This document shows positions 50,762 through 63,865 of a stretch of 64,000 bases of DNA, piece after piece. The notes under the pieces are model-generated. The model saw only the letters and a list, made by a program, of their open reading frames with translations. It did not search any database and had not been told where the DNA came from. Numbering within the stretch: position 1 is the first letter of the stretch; each line of letters starts with the position of its first letter. This DNA comes from Bugula neritina. Lineage: Eukaryota > Bryozoa > Gymnolaemata > Cheilostomatida > Bugulidae. Location of the stretch: positions 15,037,133 to 15,101,132 of the forward strand of contig OZ037769.1 in assembly GCA_964035545.1 (NCBI GenBank), given 5' to 3'. The position numbers and the translations under genes are program-made.

Positions 50762-53700
50762 TTTAAAACAACTATTCTGAACGTTGCATTTAATAATTAG
50801 TAGTATGTTAGATTCGACAACTATAATATTTCTAAAAAAACTGTATGCTCTTTCGTTTTTTTACATTTTTAGTGCACCACCTGATTGCCTATATTCATTT
50901 TATCAATACACGGTTTAACTGAAAAACTGCTCCTTGAAAACTATAGCTAACATTTTGCAGAAGTACTAATTTTGTTGCTTGTTTTAGAACAAGTTTCTGT
51001 TACTCTGATTACAATTAAGACACATTTCCAATGAGCTCTGTTATAGAGTTTTTTATACTAATTTTAATCTATTTGGGGGCTTCATACCTGTTCTGCATTG
51101 TGTTTGTTTCTGTAAAAGTGCGAATGTGCATGTGTGTGCCTTTTGCTTGCATTTATGGAAGTTAAGTTGTGCATGTGTTTATATAATGTGTATTTTCATA
51201 AGTGTGTATTATGAAAATAAGTGAATACACCTTATTGTTGCAACTTCTAGCTTCGGAAACATTACTTTTGCCCACAAATCTCTTTACTATTTTGCATTTC
51301 TTTGATGTAAAATATAACAAAATTTAAATTTACAAAGCTAATTTATGTTTGATTTTGATGTAAAATTATTATACTGCAGAGAAAGCCAGTCTAACTAAGA
51401 CATGCTTTGTGACGGACAGCTTGTTATAGAGGAAGTCTGTAACATAGAATATATCTCTGATTACTATATGCAACAATTAAGTTACTCAACTCTGTTTTGA
51501 CATAATTATACATGTATGCTATAGTAGTTATACTAAATCACCTGTTGCTACCTGCTAGCACCTCATTTATATAACTGATAGTATATTCTAGTACATACAT
51601 ATAAACAATGCATTCAGTAAAAAATATACATGCAATCATAGAGTTATCTCTTTTTGTCAAACTAGAAAATGCATAATATAATTTCAGAGTTATGTCTCTT
51701 GTCAATATTGAGAAGATAACTCTCTCTTACATGCAACAGCAGTCAGTTGCTATCAAATACTGGCTTGATAGATAATTGTAACATATTCGAGCATCAATTG
51801 AAGAAAAAAATCTAAAAGTCAGCTTTTCATTATTACATATCGGTGCAGAAAAATTTTAGGTTTCAGTTGTGAACCTTTCCTTTAGTCTACATGTCAATAT
51901 AACATACTGATTAGTACTATATATAGATTTACACACGTTTGACCCACTAAACTGACAATAACACAGAACTTACTTGTGAGGACATGCACTGACTTACAAT
52001 GACTGGAGTCTGACTGAAAAAAACATCTGCATGATACGCATATGTACAACTCATGTTACTGAGAAGAGCAGCTGACTTAGAGGTGCTGATAAAATGCTGC
52101 CATATTGTTGAAAAAATTGTTTTTTTAGTAAATATCATTTTGCATCACAGAGCATACAGCTCTGTTATCTTTGGAGAAAGTTTTAGAAACTTTAGAGAGA
52201 CTTATTTTATAGGTGCACAATAAACTATGTGACCAATAGGCTATGGTTGAGTGTTTCCTAACTTGATGTTATTGGGAATGTAACATACAAGATTTATTCT
52301 AGATTCACTCTCAATTAAGCTGGTTTAATTCAATTTTTCTCACCAACAATACACATATTTATTGTGCTTTATTATTCCATAAATATTATCAGAATTGAGT
52401 TAAGAACAATTTGTCGTTTCATTGTATGTGAAAGTGTAGTCTTTATTATTATACTTTTTAAATAAATAATATTTTTACTGGCGAATCACGTTGGTATGTT
52501 GGCTTTTTTCTCTAATTATGCATAGCTAAGTCAAAAATAAGTAATACTCAATCAAGTTTTATGTTCCAACACAAGGGTAACTACTTCTGCCTACAGTTTA
52601 GCAGTAATATTAGTAATAATATAGTGTGCCAGGGAGTTGTAAAGATGTATATGTATATGTGATTTATAGGAGGTATACTGAGATTTCTCAGCTATATATA
52701 GCTGAGAAATCTCATAGCCTATAGCCTGCTCAGAGGCATGTTGAAGTTCTGCAGTTTAATTCCCATATGTCAGCAGTTGTTCTACATTCCATACTCTTGA
52801 GGATGTAACTTATACAATTTGGGTTAACTATTATATTAATAAATATGAGTGTATAATGTTATGAAGACTTTTGTTTTATTATTATTTTAAAATGTATAAT
52901 ATAAAACAAATAAGTTTTGTCAATCATTTCAGACTAATCAGTGAAATGTAAAGCACATTATATAACTAACAGCACAGATCTTTCCATTATATTGAGCATT
53001 AATTGACTTTTTTCACTTTTAGCCCAGTGTGGTGCAATAAAGTATAAATGATGTAGATATCAGAATGTTACGAAACAGTCTGTGCAATTAAATGTACTGC
53101 AAACATATATAGAATCATATGTTGTTTCTTGTATCTTCACATTGTTCAGATCTGTTTCAAAATGAGTCCTGTGCCAGGAAAATGTTTCAATATATCTCTT
53201 TTACGCATACTTCTTCCATTTACAGATGAACCCAAATTATTATAACTATAATATTGAAGAAAACAATGTTTACATGACATATAACTTTTTGAGTAGATTA
53301 TAATCAATAACCTTGAGCAGATATAAAATAATAATGCATAGCTTTTACTTTTAATGGTAATTAATTATTATATGAATAAATATAGTGTAATGTAAAGCAC
53401 TAATAATGTTTACACACTTCTTTTTAATTAACACTTCTAATCTCATTGATGCAACGTTGATTTATTGAATTTTTTTCTTGCAGTCCATAATTTCTGGAGC
53501 AAATAAATGATGTTGATATCAGAGTATTACAAAACAATTTGTGTGGAATTGATAGGATGTAGAATATAACAGGATTGCTACTGTTGCTAGTGTCTTTACA
53601 CTGTTGCCAGGTGTTTGAACATTTGACTTGTAGTCAAGGATATGTTTCAATGTAACCTTTAAGCATATTTCTCCCATAAAAAGCCAAATTTAACTTCAAA

Positions 53701-53925
53701 CTAATATCATAAGCTATTTTTATTAGTGCTAATAAACGTACACTGACACTGACGATAAAATAACTATAAAAGCTACAATATAAAATTAAATCTGTAAAAG
53801 GCAACAGGCTTTCTGAGTTTCAAAAATTAATTCAAGCAAATTGCAGCATGAAATGTTATACTAAACAGGTAGTTCTATAATGCCTTTTCTATGAAGCTAC
53901 ATGAAATGTGTTGTTTGTGTATCTA
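50762..53925. other. Downstream of the ependymin-related gene, no gene seen
   Basis: AT-rich non-coding sequence. Small perfect inverted repeats occur, for instance GTATATAAATGTATAC-type at about 50455-50510 and GAGATTTCTCAGCTATATATAGCTGAGAAATCTC at about 52680-52713. No exon recognised. Confidence 0.4.
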
Positions 53926-53929
53926 AACT

Positions 53930-54142
53930 TGTGTATTGTATGTACTGCATACCCTTTGGGTATGTTATTATATGAATAGTCAGTGTATTGTATGTATTGT
54001 ATACTCTTTGGGTACATTATTATATGAATAATCAGTGTATTGTATGTATTGTATACTCTTTGGGTAATTTATTATATGAATAGTCAGTGTATTGTATGTA
54101 TTGTATACTCTTTGGGTATATTATTACACAAATAGTCAGTGT
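53930..54142. repeat. ~52-bp tandem repeat, four units
   Basis: Units around GTGTATTGTATGTATTGTAT then ACTCTTTGGGTA and TTATTATATGAATAGTCA repeat four times with few changes. Confidence 0.88.
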
Positions 54143-54305
54143 AATGCAATTTAAAGCACTTAACTCAAAATATGCACCTTAATATTATTATTTATTGACT
54201 AAATTTATTAATTTCCCTTTCTATAGCCTATTCTGGAGGCAAACAATGTTGGTATCAGAAGAGTACAAAAGAAAGTTTCTGTGGTTGACAGGGTACGTAA
54301 TACAG

Positions 54306-54727
54306 TATTTCTGGCATGACACAAATTCTTTTTGAGACATTACTACTTTTGTGGAAAATTTGTGATTTCTACTTTTAGACCAATCTATAAATGTTTATAT
54401 CTCAATCATTTTTCTAGACTGGGCCTTAAAATTTGTTGTGTGATTTAATAATACCTATCAATTTGCACTAGCAGTAACACATACTACAGAATACTTTGTG
54501 TGCATATATGCAACGTCATTGAATATGGGCAAATCTTTATAAATTTTGGAAAATTTCAAATATTCGTCTTATCAAATTTTAAGGCTCAGTCTAGAAAAAT
54601 GATTGAAATATAGACGCTTATAAATTGGTCTAAAAGTATAAATCACAAATTTTCCCCAAAATATTTCCCAAGCTTTGTTCACCAAAGTAGTAATTTTTCA
54701 AAATTTTTTTGTGTCAGGCCAGAAATA
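54306..54727. mobile_element. Fold-back element with ~130-bp inverted arms
   Basis: The left arm starts ATTTCTGGCATGACACAAA and the right arm, reversed, reads ATTTCTGGCCTGACACAAA. The arms stay similar through TTTTAGACCAATTTATAA and TCAATCATTTTTCTAGACTG. The middle is about 150 bp without an ORF, so it is a MITE or fold-back type. Confidence 0.7.
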
Positions 54728-54939
54728 TTCATGAATAGTAATCTGAACATGTGTAGGTCCATTTAGTGTAAATATGAGCAAAATCTGAGACACAAAGATG
54801 TGGGACCCCTTGGAAGTTGGTTGATTTGGTATGGAATGACCCTATAGTATCCCTGTTGAGAACAAAAGAGGTTCACCACTGTCAACATTGCCCCTGGTAG
54901 TTGGACCCTAGAAGTGACTTCTATTTATTCATTGTGAGA

Positions 54940-55090
54940 AAAAAGTAATTGTAATTGTAATTAATTACATTGCCATGTAATTGTAATTGTAATTAATTAC
55001 ATTAGTTTTTAACTGTAATTATAATTGTAATTGTAATTGACAAATCTTCATGTAATTGTAATTGTAATTAATTACATTTACATGTAATTG
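54940..55090. repeat. GTAATT low-complexity tandem repeat
   Basis: Repeated TGTAATTGTAATTAATTACAT blocks in both orientations. Confidence 0.85.
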
Positions 55091-55099
55091 ACCCCAACC

Positions 55100-56080
55100 C
55101 TGGTATGTATACAGTATAATAATATATAGGTCATTTGTTTGTTGCTAGAATAATTTTCACACTGTTCACATCTGTTTCAACATGTTACTTGTTTCAGGAA
55201 AATGTTTAGATATCATTTTGGCATATACATATGAACGTTATGAAAAGCTATAAATTTAAATTCAAACTAATATTGAAGTGAATAATGTTTACATATAACA
55301 TAAGATTTTTTTATTTATATTATTAAATACATACTGACAAAAGAGTCTAAAAAAATCAGTATAAAAATTACAATGAACATAATTTTTATGAAACTAGATA
55401 AACTTTCTGAATTTCCAAATTAACTTCAAACAAAATGTGGCATATAAAATGCATCATAATTACAATATTGGTAAAGATACAATTTGCTGAAATCATGAAA
55501 GAAAACTGGAAAAAGCAAAAGGTAAGCTCCGAAAGAGTAAATAATAATATTTCGATAAGAAAATCTTCTAGCTCATCATAGTCATGCAGGAAGTTGATTA
55601 TAACTACCAAAAGCATTGTGGGTAAAATATTCAACATAGTAAAGCATTCAATAATATAAAAAGTTATATAACATAAATCATGTCGTCTCAATATAAACAG
55701 TATAACCAAGTTTCAAAGTTGAGTTACATATAAGACTAACCAAAACTGCTCTCTCAGGGTATAATAAATATATTATAAGTAGTAAAACAACACAGGAACT
55801 ACAGAATTATAATAATTAATATCTATAATGAATCTACATGTATATGCAAAAATAGAGCCAAAAACTATACCGATGAAAGAACCATGCATAATCCTATACA
55901 TGCATTTGTGAAACCAGAATTGACAACTAAAAAACTGCTGGCATGACTGTCGGCATGCTGAAAGCATCACAACACGCAGGGTTGACGCGAAATACAAGAA
56001 AGAAGGAAATGTCGGCCAAAGAAAAGCAAATTCTAGCTTAAAAAATTTGCTAGAGACCATGTGTGTGGCCAGCATTTCTG
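55100..56080. other. Non-coding sequence 3' of the nucleotidyltransferase-TPR gene
   Basis: Open frames on the minus strand (55386-55709, 55773-56075) lack recognisable motifs and probably fall in the 3' untranslated or intergenic region. Confidence 0.4.
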
Positions 56081-59000
56081 TTAAAAGTGATTGGTTAGGA
56101 TCTTAATGAGATGCAATGAGCCAGAGAGTTGTAGAAGGTGTGTCTTCTTTCGTTTGATAACAGATTCTGTATTGACACCAAGGAGCTTGTTAAAGTTTTC
56201 AAGAGATCTTTGACAATGTTCAAGAGACTGAGTCACATAACCAGTGTGTAGAAGTAGAAGGGATATAGACAGGTGAACTTCACCAAGAAAAAAAACTGCA
56301 TTTCTGGTTTTGGGAAGGGACTGATACAGACAGAGAGCAGAGTACAACCAACACCAACTCTTCTTGTATGATGACATCAACATGTAACATTTACCCATCT
56401 GGTGGTAGTTGTCAGCCTGTTCCATGCTATGTTCAGAGGTTTTAGAAATAGAAATCTGCAGAAACTGAGCAGCTCTTCTGTAGTTTGATGATCTGATGTA
56501 ATCTGCTGATATTCTGTTGAGGACTTTGGACAGACATGGATTACTCAATACAGGAGTATAGCCAAGGGACAGACAGTTTTCATATCTGTTGTATTCTAAA
56601 CATATGTCTATAATAGAAGAGGTTGCAGCTGCAAGATCAGGATGTGCTGAACCTTCCCCATAAACAGCTTTCATTATCTCCACTGACTTGATGTAATATT
56701 CTAATGCTGTGTTATAGTTACCTAGTTCTTTGTGTACATCACCAATATTACAGTAGCTGATAGCTATATTAGAGTGGTTGGTATGTTCGCCATAAACAGA
56801 TTTCATCATCTCCATTGACTTGGTGCAATACTCTAGTGCTATGTCATAGTTACCTAGCTGTTTGTGTACCTGACCAACACTATCATAGCTGGCAGCTATG
56901 TTAGAGTGGTTTGTATGTTCACCATAAACAGCCTTCATCATCTCCATTGACTTGGTGTAATACTCTAGTGCTGTGTCGAAGTTACCTTGTTGATTGTGTA
57001 CATCACCAATATTATTATAGCTGATAGCTATACTATAGTGGGTTGTATGTTCACCATAAACAGCTTTCATCATGTCCAGTGACTTGGTGCAATATTTTAG
57101 TGCTTTGTCATAGTCACCTAGTTGATTGTGTGCAGTACCAATATTACTATAGCTGATAGCTATACTATAGTGGTTTGTATGTTCACCATAAACAGCTTTC
57201 TCCATTTCTATTGACTTGGTGTAATATTCTAGTGCTTTGTTATGATTACCTAGAAATTTGTATTGATCACCAATATTATTATAGCTCATAGCTATACTAG
57301 AGTGATTTGTATGTTCACCATAAACAGTTTTTAGCATTGCCAGTGCCTTAATGTGATATGTCAAGGCTGTCTTATTTTCATTTTTATGTGTGTGCACTTT
57401 TCCTAAATAGTCTAAAATTTGTGATTCCACCATCATGTTTTCTTTTGGATCATTTCCGAAATTTTTTTCACACAACCTTTTGTGAATAGAAAGAGACTGC
57501 ATCAGGTAAGACTTAGCTTCATCTAGATTTGATAAGGACATACTAGTCTGACCCAGTGAGTGGAAGAGATCAGATGTGAATTGAAACATATATAGCATAT
57601 ACTCTGGCAATTGAGTAGAAGTTTCTACCTTTCTTAGTATGTACTCAGTGAGAGATATGTCCTCGTCTATCATGAGCTCTTCTTCTAGTTTAGACTTTAT
57701 CTGAATGAGAATATTCCTAGCAGACTTATATTTGCTTAGACCGTCCATACAGTAAGCTATCATCTTTTTACATTGCACTATTTGGAACCAAGCTGTTTCA
57801 TAACTGCTTAACCAACTCAGGTAGTCAATTGCACTACTATGGTGGTCACTAGTGAATAGCGAATAACAACATATTTCCAAATACTTTTTCTCTCGAGAGT
57901 CTGACTTGTTTGTCTTGTATTTTGATCGTATACATTTCACAAACTCTTCATACCCTACATTTCTGATATCAACACCCGAACCAGCACATATGTATTTAAA
58001 CACTGTGTTTAAGTCTTCAACATAACACAATACTTCACAGATTGTCATGTAATCTTGTTTATCTGTCACCAAGTCAGTGGGAATCACTGATTTCAGGTAT
58101 TCACTCACACGCTTCTCTTTTAATGTTGCCAGTAGCTTATTTCCTTTGTGCATACTCGATATGAGGGATTGCTTTATTGGAATGAGTATTGAGCCAAATG
58201 TCACAAATATATTCCTTGGTATATAGTGATGTTTGCTCTTTTCATGGGCACTTTTCATATTAGCAGTGGGGGTACCTAGCAAAATAATTTCAGCTTTTTG
58301 AGTTTTTATAGTAATGTAAGCCATAGTTCTCATGTATATTGAGAGTCCCAAGGTAATGTGAAGGTATTTCAGGCTTTCTTTAGAAATTACTCCAGTCTGA
58401 TAAAGTGCCTCATAAACCTTCCACGGAAAGTTTAGTTGAAAACAAAGGGCAAGGTTTAGATTAGTAGCCAATAGAGTGATGTAACGGAAAATATCTTCTT
58501 TTACTCTCACATCTTCACCAACAGCAATTTTAAATTCAAACTCAGGGAGAAAATCATATTTTTGTAAATCTAGAGAAAGTCTCTCCAACCTCTTCTGTTT
58601 GATTTTGTGATCATTCTGAGCTGTAACTTTCTCATATGTAGCTATTTCTTTCATAAATCTGTCATGTAACTGTGCCCCATCATCAGAACAGTATATCAAC
58701 TGTGATGTCATGAGCAGATCTGAAAGACTGGCTAGTTCTTCAAATGGTGACATCACTTCCTCTTTGTACAGTTTTACTGCTTGTTCAACTGTAAAGGTGA
58801 GACATCTACCCAATCCATTTCCTGTTGGTATGTTACCAGCATTTGGTGTGAGACCATCTATTCTATATCCTACTGGACAGATCTCACTGAGACAGTCAGG
58901 AGAGTTTTCAACTTTAATGTTGAAGGTTTTCAATGGAGATTCGTTGAGGTTAGTTATTCTAAAATATGTGTCAACGGCCAGTTGAGTGAAATAATCTCTC

Positions 59001-59482
59001 TCAATCTCATTTTCAATGAGAAATGCATATTCAAGGTCGGAATATGGAGTTGCCTCACCTCGAGCTACTGAGCCCAAAGCAATTACAGCAAAATCACAGG
59101 GTGGTTCTACTTGACACCCTTTAAGCAAATCTGTACTTTTTTGAATTACTGAACCAGAAAATTCTACAAATTCTTTGGAACACTCCTCACTTCTAGCAAA
59201 TACATCATTAGACAACTGAGTAGATATTTCTAAATTAGCATCACTAAACACATTGTCTATATCTAACAACTCTACCTCACCATTCAAACTGTCAAAGTTA
59301 ATGAATGTATTCTCTCGATACTCTTTAAGTCGTTGTTTATGGTGTTTTGTCAATTCTTGATGTTCTGTAAAAGTGAGTGGATGTTTTCCTTTGTACCATT
59401 TGTGTTCTATTTCATAGACTTTTTGGTATCTCTGACTGTTTTGTGAATCTATGGTTTGCAGATGATTTGCTATTCCATGACT
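56081..59482 (-). CDS. Nucleotidyltransferase-fold plus TPR-repeat protein (main exon)
   Basis: One unbroken frame of over 1100 codons ends at 56081. It is open back to a stop at 59483-59485, so the region ending KWYKGKHPLTFTEHQELTKHHKQRL belongs to the protein and the true 5' border is a splice site near 59440-59482. Numbering from the TTG at 59353, GSVARGE (94-100) and SDLE (105-108) form the GS...D-x-E signature of nucleotidyltransferase folds (DUF294/GlnE-like). A long helical middle follows. About residues 645-905 hold six 42-residue TPRs of kinesin-light-chain type (SYNNIGDVHNQQGNFDTALEYY, KAVYGEHTNH), nearly identical to each other. Related NT-TPR proteins occur in several invertebrates with no settled function. 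A regulatory or defence role is possible but unproven. Confidence 0.82.
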   Translation of the reverse strand, partial: SHGIANHLQTIDSQNSQRYQKVYEIEHKWYKGKHPLTFTEHQELTKHHKQRLKEYRENTFINFDSLNGEVELLDIDNVFSDANLEISTQLSNDVFARSEECSKEFVEFSGSVIQKSTDLLKGCQVEPPCDFAVIALGSVARGEATPYSDLEYAFLIENEIERDYFTQLAVDTYFRITNLNESPLKTFNIKVENSPDCLSEICPVGYRIDGLTPNAGNIPTGNGLGRCLTFTVEQAVKLYKEEVMSPFEELASLSDLLMTSQLIYCSDDGAQLHDRFMKEIATYEKVTAQNDHKIKQKRLERLSLDLQKYDFLPEFEFKIAVGEDVRVKEDIFRYITLLATNLNLALCFQLNFPWKVYEALYQTGVISKESLKYLHITLGLSIYMRTMAYITIKTQKAEIILLGTPTANMKSAHEKSKHHYIPRNIFVTFGSILIPIKQSLISSMHKGNKLLATLKEKRVSEYLKSVIPTDLVTDKQDYMTICEVLCYVEDLNTVFKYICAGSGVDIRNVGYEEFVKCIRSKYKTNKSDSREKKYLEICCYSLFTSDHHSSAIDYLSWLSSYETAWFQIVQCKKMIAYCMDGLSKYKSARNILIQIKSKLEEELMIDEDISLTEYILRKVETSTQLPEYMLYMFQFTSDLFHSLGQTSMSLSNLDEAKSYLMQSLSIHKRLCEKNFGNDPKENMMVESQILDYLGKVHTHKNENKTALTYHIKALAMLKTVYGEHTNHSSIAMSYNNIGDQYKFLGNHNKALEYYTKSIEMEKAVYGEHTNHYSIAISYSNIGTAHNQLGDYDKALKYCTKSLDMMKAVYGEHTTHYSIAISYNNIGDVHNQQGNFDTALEYYTKSMEMMKAVYGEHTNHSNIAASYDSVGQVHKQLGNYDIALEYCTKSMEMMKSVYGEHTNHSNIAISYCNIGDVHKELGNYNTALEYYIKSVEIMKAVYGEGSAHPDLAAATSSIIDICLEYNRYENCLSLGYTPVLSNPCLSKVLNRISADYIRSSNYRRAAQFLQISISKTSEHSMEQADNYHQMGKCYMLMSSYKKSWCWLYSALCLYQSLPKTRNAVFFLGEVHLSISLLLLHTGYVTQSLEHCQRSLENFNKLLGVNTESVIKRKKTHLLQLSGSLHLIKILTNHF

Positions 59483-60774
59483 CTACATCACAAAAAAAGG
59501 CAATTTCTTATACTTATAATTTCTTACTGCTTTATAGGATAATCAATATATTCTTATTAGCTATATAGCTTATACCAAAATTGTTTAAACAATTTTAATG
59601 CAATGTAGATCAATACCTAGCACTGAAAATGCATTCCATGTGAGTGAAATATTATGATTGTAAACTTTTTGACAGTCCACTAAAATTGTTCATATAACGC
59701 CTTTTATCGTGTGTATAGCCTGCACCACACCTCTAATAGTTGTTAGACTTGCACTTATTTTGATCAAATTGACCATTCGCCATCAGATCAGTGTAAGCTG
59801 TACAAATATTTAGTTGTAGCTCTGAAGCCACTTAGTTGTTCAGTCAACACTACTCTTCACAATTATTATGTAATCATCATCACTGAATCTGTATGAAGCC
59901 ACACAGGGTTGATGGGAGCAGAAAGTGTGATCAATGGTACAACTAAATATGTTCAAGCAAAATTTAATTTACATAAGAATTATGGAACCATTGGCAGTTC
60001 TTCACCTAACAACATTATTCGTTCACATGTGTACTAATGATGATCACAAAGCTTTATAGGAAGCTAGGATAGAATGAAAACGCAAGTGCAACCCTGCATT
60101 TGGGTCATTTCAAATAGTGCTTCCGAGTTGGATGCCATTTATGTATTTTACTATAGAAATTAATTTAAATCAATTACTCTTTATAATTGGCGCACAAATA
60201 AATATTCTTTAAAAAAAATTTATTTTCTTCTTTTAATTGCTTTTATCTATAAGTCAATAACCTTAATTATATCATATTGTTGTAATGTGATGTAATGTGC
60301 AGTTGTCTTCTTTGCATTTAAAACAAATATCCATAAATTTAATAGGATTTACTTTATACGCCTATAAGTGAGGGGAAACTTCAAAATGAAATAATTTTCT
60401 TGTATAAAAAATTTTTAAATTAAATTTAATTCTTCAAGTAGTGCATCTAGTTTAACAAATGCATTGAAGTTGATTCAATTCTAAATCAACATGTGTCTTC
60501 AAGCAGGAATAAACTTGAAAGTTTAAAATTAGTATATTTCTTAAACAAGCTATATATATAAAGCTGTCTACAATGAAGATATTTCAGTGTAATAATCTAA
60601 TGAAGATAAGAATGTTATTCATCATGTTATTAATCCAATACTTCACTAATCATAATATTCATTTGTTTATGTCTACAGATAATCGTAACTATAACATTCA
60701 TTTACTGCAGTTCCTGTTCTAAGTCTCAACAATTCTAAAAAGTATTTACAGTAATTATATTACGTATATTTTAC

Positions 60775-60864
60775 CTTGACATAGTCAACCCAGTTTCCTG
60801 TTTTTTCTGCTTTTCCCAAGTGTTTTATTAAAAGTAACTCTAATTCAGCAATGTACTCCTCCAT
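60775..60864 (-). CDS. Probable first coding exon of the NT-TPR gene
   Basis: ATG at 60864 opens 30 codons (MEEYIAELELLLIKHLGKAE...) ending in AAG with a GTAAAA donor. It is on the same strand and 1.3 kb upstream of the main exon. Its phase (0) does not fit directly to the two acceptor candidates seen near 59440-59470, which need one carried base, so an intermediate small exon is likely missing from this model. Confidence 0.5.
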
Positions 60865-61032
60865 GATTCACCATGTTATGTTGTATCTGCATGAGTATCG
60901 GATAATAAAGGTGAGTACAGTTTATAAGTCAAAATTTATCATATAGTATAATATGCAGTATTGAGCGTGAATGTTTCAATTTATATCAGTTCAATAGAGA
61001 AATATACATCTGCGAGCATTGACTATAATAAA

Positions 61033-61079
<47 letters not shown>

Positions 61080-63860
61080 GGCTCAAACACTATTTGTTTA
61101 ATTAAACACTGAAACTGATGCACAATTAACATACAATGTTGTAGCAAATTAGCGAAATACTAATTTTAGGGAACACAGTTAGTTTAAGGTCATTACTTTC
61201 CAGATTCAAGCACTGCTTTATGTTATATATAAACGGTTTCCAGGGGATAGCTCGAACAGTTTTTGTCTTACATTAACAAATTATACATGAAAAGATAGCT
61301 CTTGCATTCCTCTTTCATATACTTTTTTAATTTTTAGAAAAGAAATTCCAAAAAAGTTGTTGCATAATAAGTAAAATTTTACTTCCTCCATGTTCCACTA
61401 CTGTATCACAAGGGATTCATTTTATAAAGTCTAAAATTCAAACTTGACATTCCTTGATATGTTTTCTCTAATATACTCCTTTTGTTTTTCGAAATTCTGT
61501 TTATATATGCTCTTCACAATTTGGTCAAAGCGTACATCATTTTGCAAGTTTCACTGCAATTATAAAATCTTTCATATATGGTGGTTCTAGCTAGGCTCCT
61601 GTGACTAATTATAACATTCCTAGTACGTTTGCCGCTCTGCACGCTATCACAATAACATAGTACCCCCTCGCAGAAATTGGCAATCTATTGGATTTCTGCC
61701 AATATAATGTTCTCAATTTTACATTAGCACTTACATAGCTGCATCTTCTCACTAAGTTACAATCTATTGAAAATGCCTCAGCACAACATAATTCTTCGTT
61801 TGTTTGGCAGAGTTAATTCCAGCTAAATCACCTCACTTCACTTTGCAGTCTTGTCAGTAAAGGTCTGTCTATAGTGCAGCAGGTGTACTTTCAGTTTCTC
61901 TAATTCACATATAAATATTTTAAGTAAATTGTATTCCATAAAATCAATTTAAGGTTTAGCCCAGTGTTCAGTATCTAATTAGTATGCATGTATGTTGTCC
62001 TACTGTTGAATAGCCATATTTATTATACATGCGTAGGACTTGCATAAGTTGACAAAAAATAATTGCCACAGAATAGGGTTGAACCATGCATGACCAACCA
62101 ATTCAATGCTGGTGCCTTTAACCCCTAGACCACACAGTCATTGTAAATCAGATGTGCACTATATGAGGAACTATCGTTACTTAAATATTTTGAGCCTCAA
62201 ATGGGTTATAATTATTAGCCTGTCATTTCATGTTGACTAGCAGTGGCTAGCTATTTTCATAAACGATTGCAATAGCCTCAGATTACTAGCATAGCTAATG
62301 GTTTTGAACAAATAACCCAAAAGTTGAAAAATAATTGCAGCTTTCATATTACTAGCTACAAAAACAGGTCTGAAATAGACTGGTAAATCATGCTCTTGCC
62401 TATTATTGTAGAGTTTGCAGATGTGCCCCAAAATAAAACTTAAACTGCATGCTATTACATAAGTATTTGTATGCAAAAGAGTGATGGACAATACTGAGTT
62501 TTTAGAAACCAACACACTTGAAGTAAACTTTGACAATGGTGTGTTATTTTCTTCATACACTAGCACAGTTAAGGCCTATAGCATAACTCTCTAATCATAT
62601 GAATCTTTAAAAGCCCACAGCTCCTGTAAGGGTGGGAATGTAATTTGAAACTAAAAATTATGTTGCTGCATTGTGCTTAAGGTATATTACGGAGCAAAAT
62701 TTGGTGTTGGTAGCCTACCCCAACGGCATTCTACAATGCAGCTTATATGCTGGCAGTTGTAATTTAAGTGCTGATAATAGCAAGGCTACTATCACTGCCA
62801 GCTCTGAGCAGTATGTAACCTCTTGATTAAGTGCGCCAATTTTAAACTCTTGGAAGTTGGCCAAGTTATCATATCACAGCTATCCACCTGAGACAAAGCA
62901 TCACAGCTAGCCATATATTATACTGATGCAATTGGTAGAAGAGTGGCTAATCTATTTTAGTTCATTATGGTTCAACACCCTTTACTTTGGGAATACAGCC
63001 TCTTTTTTTAAGTTTACCTAACAAACCATGAAAATATCTAAACTAATATTCAGATAATTTAGAGTTACATTTTGAAAACTAGATTAATTGCACTTGTTTG
63101 TACAACAACAATAATAAATTATATATTATGCAATATAAAAAAAACACATAATACTATATAATATATTATAACGATAATATAAATATAATATTATACGTGC
63201 CATTACTGCATTTTATAACTCGGATGGTTGCCAAAGAACTGCATCACACCAATTTTGTAATTACATAGATTATGATAAGAAAATAGAACTAGCTAGGCAG
63301 CAGGTTAGAACAGAGTAGATTCCTAAAACATGAAATCATGATTTGACAATTGTTTTATTTAAGCCAACCAATCTAGGAGTACAAAATTGGGTTTTAGCTG
63401 ATAGTTTATAACATTTGCTGTCATTTTTGGTGTCTTGGGGGGGGGGGTCATCCAAGATTTTTATTTTTTGATACGGATAAATAGATTAGGACTTTGTGAT
63501 CACATTGCACTTTAAATATTTAAAATCGGTCAAATGGAACCAGAAATATCCCAGGTTATACACACAGCGGTCCACAACAAACGACTTTCACTATTGCGAG
63601 TAATCAACAGTCAAAGTTCGGCGATCCAAAATTGTACTAAATTCGTTGTTTATCTACCTAGCAACAGTGTCTTCAATTAGCTCCATCAGCCCAAAAGTTA
63701 GTTACCAGGGGTGGTTTTTTATGCTGATCATGAAAATGTTAATTAGAAATTTATATCTGCAATATCTTAATCAATATTTCAGAGTTAAGTTCAGTATAAT
63801 GAGAACATTTTGATAATTATTCTCAGAGATTATTACTTTAATGCCTAAGTGGTTGCATAA
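60865..63860. other. Intergenic, no gene seen
   Basis: AT-rich sequence with a short CA/TA array at 61033-61076, a tRNA-like block at about 62075-62137 and a G10 run near 63437. The 109-codon frame at 62237-62566 has no recognisable motif. Confidence 0.4.
62075..62137 (-). repeat. tRNA-like SINE head fragment
   Basis: On the minus strand TGGTCTAGGGGTTAAAGGC (box A-like) is followed about 35 bases later by TGGTTCAACCC (box B-like). No cloverleaf acceptor stem could be formed, so it is read as a SINE head rather than a tRNA gene. Confidence 0.4.
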
Positions 63861-63865
63861 TAAAA

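Noticed and set aside
53930-54142. CRISPR-like array
   Set aside because: Units are contiguous tandem repeats without spacers, in a eukaryotic genome.
55386-56075. Two membrane-like ORFs on minus strand
   Set aside because: Hydrophobic because of AT-rich composition; no motif, no splice support, downstream of a gene on the same strand.
62075-62137. tRNA gene
   Set aside because: Boxes A and B are present but no acceptor stem or full cloverleaf could be formed; more likely a SINE head.
62237-62566. 109-codon ORF on minus strand
   Set aside because: No motif and no neighbouring exon; expected by chance in a window of this size.
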